Shown here in pieces: positions 8,062 to 15,609 of a DNA stretch of 54,436 bases (within the stretch, counting starts at the first letter, position 1; each line of letters begins with the position of its first letter). The stretch is from an uncultured bacterium (GTDB lineage Bacteria; Planctomycetota; Phycisphaerae; Phycisphaerales; SM1A02), in NCBI GenBank assembly GCA_903898755.1, contig CAIUGT010000006.1:1-54436 (forward strand). The letters are read 5' to 3'. A model generated the notes under the pieces. That model made no database searches. It was given only the letters and a program-made list of their open reading frames with translations, and was not told the origin of the DNA. A program made the translations under genes and the position numbers.

Positions 8062-9096
8062 TCAACTTGAGTAACTCAAAAGAACCAACGAAACATCGGC
8101 GGAATCCACCACGTCATTGTGGTCCAAATCCGTTGGGCAACCCGAGCATGGACCAATATCCAGAAGCACCAAACTCACGTCGCCCGAATCGATCAAGCCG
8201 GAGCAATCCAAATCCTCGGAGACGCATGTTGGCAAGGGCCGCACTTTCATTCGCAAGTGCGCCGCCTCCGCCAAACCAAATTGCACATACGCATTTTCCT
8301 TGGCATAGAACGCCGGGTAGTTGCCGGACTGTTGCGCGACAAAAGTCAGACTGCTCAGCGAGAAAAATGTGCGCCCCGCGTTCACGCCCTGCTGTAAATA
8401 ATTTTGAATGTTTGCGTCCGCCACGTTCACTTGAAATGTCATCACGCTGTCTTGCGGAATAAATTGTCCCGCGACAAGCCCCGCCACTTTCCCAACCGCG
8501 AAGACATTGGGTTGAAATCCAGCGCGCGGATGGTTTGACATGTCGACAAAATTATTTGCCTCGTCAAAGCATGCGGCGAACGCGTTGCGAACGCCGGGCG
8601 ACAAGGAACTCAAGCCACTCGCGGCATAGGCGGAATTTTCTTTGAATGTTGCCGCGGTGAACCCGCCACGAAATCCAACCCCCGCAAGTTCTATGGGCTG
8701 CCCCGCATCGGGGTCGTTCACGCGCCGCGCATCGCCCGCGGGCAAAAACATTTGCCATGGATCGGATGTTGGGTCGTATGTCACAACCAAATCATTGGCG
8801 AATGAAATAGAAACCTCCGCCTCCAAAATCTCGTAGGGACCACTTTCAAGTGGAGCAATCGCGCCAGTATCAAACGCCAAAAGGATTTGCCCATCGCGCG
8901 AATCAAATTGCGTTTGATTGTCACGGTCGCTGCCAAATGTGGTCAAAACAGAGCGTGTTCCAGGCGTGCTGTTGAACGGATACATCCATCGATCAAGCGC
9001 AGGTTGGTTCAATTGAATATCAATCACGTCCGCCAGCGCTGGCGCGGCAATACAAGACAAAAAGGCGGAAATCAGAAGCGAATGTCTGCGATGCAT
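8062..9096 (-). CDS. Secreted protein with C-terminal dockerin-like repeats
   Basis: A 344-aa exported protein. The signal peptide is MHRRHSLLISAFLSCIAAPALA with cleavage before DV. Residues about 23-285 are beta-rich and match no enzyme I can name. They may be a DNRLRE-like or other all-beta surface domain (LNQPALDRWMYPFNSTPGTR, FVAQQSGNYPAFYAKEN). The last about 60 residues hold two dockerin/EF-hand-like loops, DLDCSGLIDSGDVS and DLDHNDVVDSADVS, separated by LVLLDIGPCSGCPT with two cysteines. The same arrangement ends the 740-aa protein at 15610-17832, so this looks like a shared surface or calcium-binding tail. It converges on the small HTH gene and diverges from the pseudopilin. Confidence 0.78.
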   Translation of the reverse strand: MHRRHSLLISAFLSCIAAPALADVIDIQLNQPALDRWMYPFNSTPGTRSVLTTFGSDRDNQTQFDSRDGQILLAFDTGAIAPLESGPYEILEAEVSISFANDLVVTYDPTSDPWQMFLPAGDARRVNDPDAGQPIELAGVGFRGGFTAATFKENSAYAASGLSSLSPGVRNAFAACFDEANNFVDMSNHPRAGFQPNVFAVGKVAGLVAGQFIPQDSVMTFQVNVADANIQNYLQQGVNAGRTFFSLSSLTFVAQQSGNYPAFYAKENAYVQFGLAEAAHLRMKVRPLPTCVSEDLDCSGLIDSGDVSLVLLDIGPCSGCPTDLDHNDVVDSADVSLVLLSYSS

Positions 9097-9123
9097 TGAA
9101 TAACTACCTTATACTCTCTCACC

Positions 9124-10080
9124 TTGTTTTTTCCATACAAACATAATTTAATTTGCAAGACAAAGCGAAAATGGGACCACGCATGCCCCTATTTCGCCTC
9201 TTTCAAGGGTGCAAAATATTTATCTCTACAGCGCAAGGCTTTCACGCTAGTTGAATTGTTGGTGGTCATAGCCATTATCGCCCTGTTGACCGCCGTTGTG
9301 CTGCCTTCACTTTCTGGCGTACGCAATCGCGCTGCGCAATTCAAGGAACTGAACGCTCTTCGCAGCACTTTGACCGCGTGGAATCAATATGCCACCGACC
9401 AAAAAGGCGCGCTGATTCCCGCCTTCTACGGCAACCCCCCGCTTGATGTGCTTCCCGCTTTTTACGAGGACGGCAAACCCATTCCTACCGATGTCTATGG
9501 CAGCCAGCGCGCGGTGGTGTGTCGTTGGCCATGGCGACTTGCCCCGTATTTAGGTCATGACTTTCGCGCGCTCACCATGCAGGATGGAGATGATCCGGTT
9601 CAGTTGGCCTCTGGAAATGATTTGGGAAAATATTTGTACTTCTCAAGTTTGTATCCATCATTTGGAATGAACGGCATGTGGGTTGGCGGCGATCAAGAAC
9701 GCTACGGATTTCTTCCCGCTGAAATCAAAGGCCAGCGAAATCCATTCGCCAACTTTTATGTTTCTCGTCTCTCCACCATTCGCCACACGGAGCGTTTGAT
9801 TGTGTTCGCATCAAGTCGAACCAATCAATCCGCCGGCGCAACCGATGTCTGCCGCGAAGGATATTTCCGCGTTGAAAGTCCAAACTGGATCGGGCCGCAG
9901 TGGTCCGCGTACGACCCGGATGTTGCGCAAAGTTGCGGCAATGTCAGCGCGCGATGGCAAGGCGCGGCAAGCGTGGGCACTGTCAATGGCGCGACCGAGT
10001 TGGTCCCTATTGAAGAGTTGCGCGACATGCGCCGCTGGGCCGATCAAGCGACGGATGCCAAATGGCACTTCTCGCCATAA
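9124..10080 (+). CDS. Prepilin-like protein (type II secretion/pilin-type N-terminus)
   Basis: A 318-aa protein with a type IV prepilin cleavage and methylation signal, KAFTLVELLVVIAIIALLTA, at about residues 38-57. The residue before F is Ala rather than the usual Gly, a variant common in planctomycetes. The rest resembles the pseudopilin-like proteins that planctomycetes carry in many copies: an N-terminal helix and a globular domain with ELNALRSTLTAWNQYATDQ. The start is uncertain. The frame opens with TTG at 9124, no ribosome binding site is evident, and no ATG lies in frame before the signal. A TATACT box at 9108-9113 would allow a very short leader. It converges on the TolC-like gene. 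Confidence 0.78.
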   Translation: MFFPYKHNLICKTKRKWDHACPYFASFKGAKYLSLQRKAFTLVELLVVIAIIALLTAVVLPSLSGVRNRAAQFKELNALRSTLTAWNQYATDQKGALIPAFYGNPPLDVLPAFYEDGKPIPTDVYGSQRAVVCRWPWRLAPYLGHDFRALTMQDGDDPVQLASGNDLGKYLYFSSLYPSFGMNGMWVGGDQERYGFLPAEIKGQRNPFANFYVSRLSTIRHTERLIVFASSRTNQSAGATDVCREGYFRVESPNWIGPQWSAYDPDVAQSCGNVSARWQGAASVGTVNGATELVPIEELRDMRRWADQATDAKWHFSP

Positions 10081-10124
10081 TTTCTCGCCATCATTTGACG
10101 AAGATTTTTCTTTTGACAAGTCGA

Positions 10125-12143
10125 CTATAAAGTTGGCTGCGTTGTTGGCTGCAATGGTGAAGTAGCCGGAGTTGGCTCAGCGGCTGGATTTGGCGCTGGA
10201 GCGGCGGGCGCTGTATTTGTGTTCGTTGGTGCGCTGCTTGGCTGTGCGCTGCTTGGCGGCATCATTGCTGGATCTGCTGGCGGCATGACATTTGGCAGCG
10301 GCGATTTTATTCCAGAAATTGGCTCCACAACTGGACCAAGTTCAGGCATTTCAAACGGTGCCACGTCCGTGTTCTTCAGCGCGCTACCACTTGTATTGTC
10401 CGGCTGATTGCCAACAATATCGCCGTTGTTGATACCCCAACCGCCAAGGCCCTTGGTTGCATCTTCTGCGCTTGGCACCTTTAATTCGGTGGTCCAATTA
10501 ATTTGCGCCTGGCCAAGTTGCGTGCCTGTGGCAAACGCCAAATCAACCAGTGAAATCTGCCAACCCGCAAGCGCCGTCACTTCTTTGCTTTGCGCGTCGC
10601 CCAAACGGCTCGCGGCGTCAAGCACATCCGTGCTGGTTCGAATGCCCAAATCAAATTGGCGCTTCTCGCCCTCATACGTTCTGCCGGCAAGCGCTGTCTC
10701 CAAACGCGCCGCAAGAATGCGCCGCCACGAGTTCTGCAAATTGTCCATGGCGTTGAACAACTCCTGACGAATTGTTTGCCTGCGCAAATCACGCGTAGCC
10801 ATGCGCTGCAAACGATTCAACACCGCTTGCTGAATTTTATTTTTGGCTGCTTCGTTACCCAACGGAATTTTTGCATTGGCGCTAAATGTGTAGCCGTCGT
10901 CGTTTCCCAAATTCCAACTCTTGGAAAAATCATCCGAAGTACCTTGCACGTTGTATTGATAATCCACCGTGAACAACGGCAATGCGGCGTTGCGCGCCAA
11001 GTCCACGTTGGTTGCGTCAATGGCCAGTTGCAATTCCAATTCCAGCATTTCCATGCGGTTTTCCACGGCTTGTTGCGCCAGTTTCTCTGGATCAAATTTT
11101 AAACCCAGCGGCCTTGGATCCGTTGTTGTAATCACATAGGTCGGAGAGTCCATGTTTAATTCTGGATCGTTGATCAATCGCTTCAAATCACGTTGACGCA
11201 AGCGCAAACGATTGTCCGACACAATAATGTTTTCAATTGTGCTGCCCAAACCACTTTCAGCGCGAATCACTTCAATCTGCGCGGCGTCGCCAGCGCTCAC
11301 ACGCCTACGCGCGCGCTCAAGTTGAGCCAACGCAAGTTGGTATTGCTGCTGGCGCACATCCAACTCGCGCGCGGCGGCGTAAACATTCCAATATGACCTG
11401 TCCACATTGGCAAGCAAACGAATAGATTCCAACTTTGTGCGCGCATCGGCAATTTGACTGTTCAATTTTGCCACGCGAATGCTGGCGGTGTTGGTTTCAA
11501 TTCCGGCTCCCCTCAACAGAGGTTGGCTAATGGAAAATGCAAGGCCACTTTGCCAGTTGTCAGTGCCCGTCGCGGCAGCCACGCTTGGATCATTTTCGGT
11601 AGCCAATACTTGCGGCGTGAATGTTCCACCCGTCGCCAATGGCATCATTAAGCCCGTCGTGAGTTGATCCGTCGCCAATAAGCCAGATGCAGGATCATTT
11701 CCCACTAAATTGTTGGATTGCTTCTGGTAATTGGCCGTCACTGCGGCCTCAAACTTTGCCTCTTCCTGACTCACTTGTGAGCGCGCGATTGCAGGCAAAT
11801 ACAACTGCACTTTCAAATCCAAATTGCGCTCCAACGCCGCGGATCGACACTCAGCCAACGACAACTTGCGCGTTGGGTTCGCTTCTTGCTTGGGCAACTT
11901 GTCGGCCGCCAAATTTTTCTCAACTTGTTGAAGAGTCTCTGGCACTTCAGAAGATTCTTTCACGGGATTGAAAGTTCCAACTTCATGAAGCCGCTTGGAC
12001 GGCGCGGTGTATGGAGTTTCCGCATCTTGAAACAATTCATTTTGACAACCAGACAAAACCGCGCCACATGCGCAGCCAGCCAAAACAAAACCCGCACCGA
12101 GATTTTGAACCATGCGCATGTTGTGGCGCAAAGAATCAATCAT
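10125..12143 (-). CDS. TolC-family outer membrane efflux lipoprotein
   Basis: Outer membrane channel for a tripartite efflux pump. The 672-aa protein has a lipoprotein-type signal ending LSGC near residue 30. It then has a Pro/Lys-rich linker and two outer-membrane-efflux repeats with long coiled-coil helices (SLAECRSAALERNLDLKVQL, RELDVRQQQYQLALAQLERA). The last about 100 residues are a low-complexity Pro/Ala/Thr/Asn tail (ADPAMMPPSSAQPSSAPTN) beyond the normal fold. The start MIDSLRHN at 12143 overlaps the end of the permease gene by 8 bases, so the two are probably coupled; a longer frame to 12272 lies inside the permease. The operon context is adaptor, ATPase, permease, channel. Confidence 0.9.
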   Translation of the reverse strand: MIDSLRHNMRMVQNLGAGFVLAGCACGAVLSGCQNELFQDAETPYTAPSKRLHEVGTFNPVKESSEVPETLQQVEKNLAADKLPKQEANPTRKLSLAECRSAALERNLDLKVQLYLPAIARSQVSQEEAKFEAAVTANYQKQSNNLVGNDPASGLLATDQLTTGLMMPLATGGTFTPQVLATENDPSVAAATGTDNWQSGLAFSISQPLLRGAGIETNTASIRVAKLNSQIADARTKLESIRLLANVDRSYWNVYAAARELDVRQQQYQLALAQLERARRRVSAGDAAQIEVIRAESGLGSTIENIIVSDNRLRLRQRDLKRLINDPELNMDSPTYVITTTDPRPLGLKFDPEKLAQQAVENRMEMLELELQLAIDATNVDLARNAALPLFTVDYQYNVQGTSDDFSKSWNLGNDDGYTFSANAKIPLGNEAAKNKIQQAVLNRLQRMATRDLRRQTIRQELFNAMDNLQNSWRRILAARLETALAGRTYEGEKRQFDLGIRTSTDVLDAASRLGDAQSKEVTALAGWQISLVDLAFATGTQLGQAQINWTTELKVPSAEDATKGLGGWGINNGDIVGNQPDNTSGSALKNTDVAPFEMPELGPVVEPISGIKSPLPNVMPPADPAMMPPSSAQPSSAPTNTNTAPAAPAPNPAAEPTPATSPLQPTTQPTL

Positions 12144-13377
12144 GTCGCAACGCCTCGATTGGATCCAGCCTGGACGCCTTGATCGCTGGGAACATTCCAA
12201 ACACAACACCAACCACCGCGCTGAATACAAACGCCAATGCAATAGCCCAAGAAGGAACAGTGGCTTGCTCAAGTCGTGCGCCAGGAATCATGCGAACAAG
12301 TATGGCAAATCCTTGACCAATCATCACGCCCACCAAGCCACCGGCCAGACACAAAGTGACGGCTTCCAGCAGAAATTGCAGCAAAATAGCGGCGGGCGTG
12401 GCGCCCACGGCTTTGCGCAAACCTATCTCGCGTGTGCGCTCGCTCACACTGACCAACATGATGTTCATAATTCCAATTCCACCCACCAACAAACTAATGG
12501 CCACAATGCCACCAGCCGCGGCGGTAATTCCGCTGGCGATGCTTTTAAATTGATTGATGAATTGATCGATCGCCTGCACGCGGAATGTTTCTGGATCGTC
12601 TGGTCCTAGTCCGCGAATTTTTTTCATGACGCGAGTGATTTCCACCTTGGCGTCGTCGGCCTCATCGGGACTGTTGGCCATGGCCACAATTTGCATGAAG
12701 TAGTCGCGCTCTTGAAACTTTTCCATAAGCGGAAACGGTATGAACAATTCCGCGCTGATGGTGTTGAAGCCCGTCATGCGCTCCGTAATAGTCTCCACCA
12801 CGCCAACAATTAAAAATCGCCGGCCACCAATCACCAAGTGTTCACCCACGGGATCGTTTTTTAATTTCAAATCTCGAATGGCCAAATCATTCACCAGGCA
12901 CACCTGGCGCGCGTTGTCAATGTCGGCACTGCTAAACGGCCGCCCCATGATCACTTGTCTATTTTCAGTTTTGTGCCACGCCGGCCACATGCCGGTCACA
13001 CTGACACCATCAAGAGTTTCATTGGTGCTTTGCACGCTTAAACTTGTTTGACTGATGGGCGTGACGCACTTCACGCTGCGACATTGCTCCTCAATGGCCT
13101 TGGCCTCACTGGCGCGTAAACGCACCTTTTCCCAAGGGAATCGATTGCGCGGCGCGTTGTCTGGCCGACTTGGCCACACATATAAACGCGCAGCGCCGAA
13201 GGTTTCAAATTCTTTTAACACCTGCGTCTTCAAACCTGTCAGCGCCGCAATGACCGCGGTGGTGCTCGCGACGCCCACAATAATTCCAAGCGCCGTCAAT
13301 GCGCTGCGCAACTTGTTGGCCCAAATTTGGCGGAACGCCAGCAGAATGCTCTCAAAATAAAACAGTGGACTTAACAT
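12136..13377 (-). CDS. MacB-type ABC transporter permease
   Basis: Inner membrane permease of a MacB/FtsX-like ABC exporter, 413 aa. Layout: N-terminal amphipathic helix and TM1 (LRSALTALGIIVGVASTTAVIAAL), a large periplasmic domain of about 200 residues (MacB_PCD type), and three C-terminal TM segments including GGIGIMNIMLVSVSERTREIG, the FtsX signature, and a final coupling motif PAIKASRLDPIEALRHD. The nucleotide-binding domain is encoded separately upstream, unlike E. coli MacB, where it is fused. Its ATG overlaps the end of the ATPase gene by 7 bases. The substrate is unknown; macrolides, peptides or lipids are possible for this family. Confidence 0.92.
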   Translation of the reverse strand: MLSPLFYFESILLAFRQIWANKLRSALTALGIIVGVASTTAVIAALTGLKTQVLKEFETFGAARLYVWPSRPDNAPRNRFPWEKVRLRASEAKAIEEQCRSVKCVTPISQTSLSVQSTNETLDGVSVTGMWPAWHKTENRQVIMGRPFSSADIDNARQVCLVNDLAIRDLKLKNDPVGEHLVIGGRRFLIVGVVETITERMTGFNTISAELFIPFPLMEKFQERDYFMQIVAMANSPDEADDAKVEITRVMKKIRGLGPDDPETFRVQAIDQFINQFKSIASGITAAAGGIVAISLLVGGIGIMNIMLVSVSERTREIGLRKAVGATPAAILLQFLLEAVTLCLAGGLVGVMIGQGFAILVRMIPGARLEQATVPSWAIALAFVFSAVVGVVFGMFPAIKASRLDPIEALRHD

Positions 13378-14126
13378 GGGGTCATGCTCCGCCGCGCTTT
13401 GGCAATTGGACCCACCGCTTCATCTTGTTCAACAGCCAAATCACTCAAGATCAATCCATCGCGCAAACGCAACACCCGTTGACAATGCGCTGCCACATCA
13501 TTTTCGTGGGTCACCATGACCACGGTTTGTCCATCGCTATGAATTTTCTCAAACAACTCCAAAATTTCACCCGTGGTGACGGAGTCCAAATTTCCAGTCG
13601 GCTCATCCGCCATTAAAATTTTTGGCTCGGTTAAAATTGCGCGCGCGATGGCCACGCGTTGTTTCTGTCCACCGGACAACTGGCTTGGTCTGTGGTCCAT
13701 TCGATCCGCCAAGCCAACGCGCTCAAGCACTTCTTTGGCAATTTGACGGCGGCGCTTGCGCCAACCCCAGCCTTGACCTTGTGAATACAGCAACGGCAGT
13801 TCCACATTTTCCAGCGCCGACAATCGCGGCAACAACTCAAAACTCTGAAAAACAAAGCCAATTTCTTTATTTCGTACGGCGGCCAACTCGTTGGAATCAA
13901 GCTCGCTCACCAAGCGTCCACCTAGTTTGTATGTGCCGGCAGTTGGTTGATCAAGGCAACCAAGCGTGTTCATAAGCGTGCTCTTGCCACTTCCCGACGC
14001 GCCCATGATGGCCACCATTTCGCCTTGAAACAAATCAAAATCGACTCCGCGTAAAGCATGAATGGTCTCAATGCCAACTCGATAGACCTTTGTTAGTCCC
14101 CGAATCTCAATGAGTGGTTGGCTCAT
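13371..14126 (-). CDS. ABC transporter ATPase (MacB/LolD type)
   Basis: Cytoplasmic ATPase of the exporter, 251 aa starting [18 protein letters not shown]. It has Walker [11 protein letters not shown]-loop [14 protein letters not shown], signature [14 protein letters not shown], Walker [14 protein letters not shown] and H-loop VMVTHE. All motifs are intact. The start at 14126 is 4 bases after the adaptor stop; an upstream frame extension runs antisense through the adaptor poly-glycine codons and is not real. The C-terminal about 30 residues are variable. Confidence 0.94.
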   Translation of the reverse strand: MSQPLIEIRGLTKVYRVGIETIHALRGVDFDLFQGEMVAIMGASGSGKSTLMNTLGCLDQPTAGTYKLGGRLVSELDSNELAAVRNKEIGFVFQSFELLPRLSALENVELPLLYSQGQGWGWRKRRRQIAKEVLERVGLADRMDHRPSQLSGGQKQRVAIARAILTEPKILMADEPTGNLDSVTTGEILELFEKIHSDGQTVVMVTHENDVAAHCQRVLRLRDGLILSDLAVEQDEAVGPIAKARRSMTPC

Positions 14127-14130
14127 GTGA

Positions 14131-15468
14131 TTATCCAATACGAATTCCACCGCCACGACGACCACCGCCGCCGCCACCACCGCCTCCACCGCCGCCGCCT
14201 CCGCCGCCATTCATGCGGAATCCATCTTTCATTTCTTCTTCTTTCACGCGGTCGCCCTCTTTCAAAGACTCAAGCGAACGATACGGACCCGTGACCACTG
14301 TCTCGCCTTCTTTTAAACCTTGCACAACAATGGTGTCTGACATGTTGCTGGCGCCGCTGACCACTGGTCGCAGTGAGACAATTCCATCTTTGACCACCAA
14401 CACGATTGGCGTTGTCAATTTTGTTTTTTGCACCAAAGGATCGCTGGCCACCGCCTTGGGCAACTCCTCCACCTTGCGATCGACAATGGCCTGACTTGGA
14501 ACAACAATTCCGTCAGTGCTTGCAACATTTAAATCCACGTTGCCTGTCAATCCACTGGGAATCACTTTGCCCTTTAAATCAAGCGCAACCAGCACTTTAA
14601 AGGTGCTTGTTCCATCTTTCTCAAGCGTGCGCGCCAGGGCCACTTCCTCCACTTTGCCAGCAAATGGTTGATCTTTATACGCGTTGATAAAAACTTCGGC
14701 GGTTACCCCAACTGCGATGCGCGCGATATCCGTTTCCGACACGCGCGCGTTCAAGCGCATTTCACCCAGGTCGGCCACCGTCATAATGCGAGTGCCGGCG
14801 TTATTCATGGTGCCCACCATGACCAGTTCGCCCACCTCGGCGGTCAACACGGTCACCACTCCATCAATGGGACTGACAATGACCGTCTTGCGCAACTGCT
14901 CACGCGCCTGCTCAATTTGAGCTTGACTTGATTCAATGGTCTTCTGCAATTGAGAAAGCGTTTGTTCCGCCGCGTGCAACTGTGATTCCAAATCCTTTGT
15001 CTTGGTTTGCGCGTCGTCAAGCGCCTGCTTGCTCACATCCCCCGTGACGAACAAATTTTGCTGGCGCGCCAATTGCAATTTTGAATTGGCTAAATTTTCC
15101 TGCGTTCCTAAAATACGCGATCGCTCAGATTCCAAGCGAAACTTTTCGCCGTCACGGCGCGCCTCGGCGCTGGTTAATGCGGCGGTTAAATCACGTCCGT
15201 CCAATTTCACAAGCACATCGCCCTTCTTCACTGGCGAACCCTCGCGCAGCGGCAACTCAAGAATCCGCGCGCTGACTTCCGCGCTCACATCTACCTTGCG
15301 CTTGGGTTCCACAGTGCCTGGCGCCGAAACAGATTCAACCAAAACGTCCTTCTTGGCTGTGGTTTGCCGAACTGCAATAGCGTTGGCGTCCGAGTTGGGC
15401 CACATCCAATAAGCAACAAGAGCCACGACCACAACCGCGACGCTGGAAATAATAATTGGCTTTCGCAT
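14131..15468 (-). CDS. Efflux periplasmic adaptor (MacA/HlyD type) with poly-glycine tail
   Basis: Links the inner membrane permease to the TolC-like channel. The 445-aa protein has an N-terminal membrane anchor (IIISSVAVVVVALVAYWMW) and a lipoyl half-motif (SAPGTVEPKRKVDVSAEVSARI). A coiled-coil hairpin runs at about residues 95-200 (LESQLHAAEQTLSQLQKTIE), followed by the second lipoyl half (VSPIDGVVTVLTAEVGELV) and beta-barrel domains. It ends in a run of 16 glycines, then RRGGGIRIG, which is not part of the adaptor fold. It is the first gene of the operon adaptor-ATPase-permease-channel. A 7-bp hairpin covers its probable ribosome binding site. The efflux substrate is not evident. Confidence 0.92.
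   Translation of the reverse strand: MRKPIIISSVAVVVVALVAYWMWPNSDANAIAVRQTTAKKDVLVESVSAPGTVEPKRKVDVSAEVSARILELPLREGSPVKKGDVLVKLDGRDLTAALTSAEARRDGEKFRLESERSRILGTQENLANSKLQLARQQNLFVTGDVSKQALDDAQTKTKDLESQLHAAEQTLSQLQKTIESSQAQIEQAREQLRKTVIVSPIDGVVTVLTAEVGELVMVGTMNNAGTRIMTVADLGEMRLNARVSETDIARIAVGVTAEVFINAYKDQPFAGKVEEVALARTLEKDGTSTFKVLVALDLKGKVIPSGLTGNVDLNVASTDGIVVPSQAIVDRKVEELPKAVASDPLVQKTKLTTPIVLVVKDGIVSLRPVVSGASNMSDTIVVQGLKEGETVVTGPYRSLESLKEGDRVKEEEMKDGFRMNGGGGGGGGGGGGGGGGRRGGGIRIG
14161..14208 (-). repeat. Sixteen-codon GGN tract encoding poly-glycine
   Basis: Sixteen consecutive glycine codons (GGC, GGT and GGA mixed) near the 3' end of the adaptor gene, followed by CGT CGT and three more glycines, the last two before the stop separated by other residues. 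The mixed codons make it an imperfect trinucleotide repeat. Length changes would keep the frame. Confidence 0.9.
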
Positions 15469-15474
15469 AAGGAT

Positions 15475-15493
15475 CCCACCATTCTGTGGTGGG
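15475..15493 (-). promoter_or_regulatory. Leader hairpin over the adaptor ribosome binding site
   Basis: The minus strand reads CCCACCA, a 5-base loop CAGAA, then TGGTGGG, a perfect 7-bp GC-rich stem ending 6 bases before the ATG at 15468. The 3' arm (GGTGGG) is the only Shine-Dalgarno-like sequence near the start, so the stem could mask it. A regulatory role is inferred. Confidence 0.5.
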
Positions 15494-15530
15494 TCATTTA
15501 GAGTAGCCCATCAATCCCAAACTGTCACAT

Positions 15531-15565
15531 AAAGAAAACCCCCCGGCCGTAAGGCCGAGGGGTTT
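15531..15565 (-). terminator. Rho-independent terminator
   Basis: The minus strand has AAACCCCTCGGCC, loop TTAC, GGCCGGGGGGTTT (13-bp stem with one G-T wobble), then TTTTCTTT. It lies 45 bases after the stop of the secreted Cys-rich gene and separates it from the efflux operon. Confidence 0.9.
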
Positions 15566-15609
15566 GTAAGCACCAAACTTATTGTGCGGCCTTCAAAGCC
15601 GCGTCAAAC

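Noticed and set aside
14126-14210. Ala/Val-rich N-terminal extension of the ABC ATPase
   Set aside because: It is the other frame of the adaptor poly-glycine codons; the ATPase starts at 14126.
15475-15493. The leader hairpin as a terminator
   Set aside because: No U-tract follows the stem, and it sits directly in front of a start codon.
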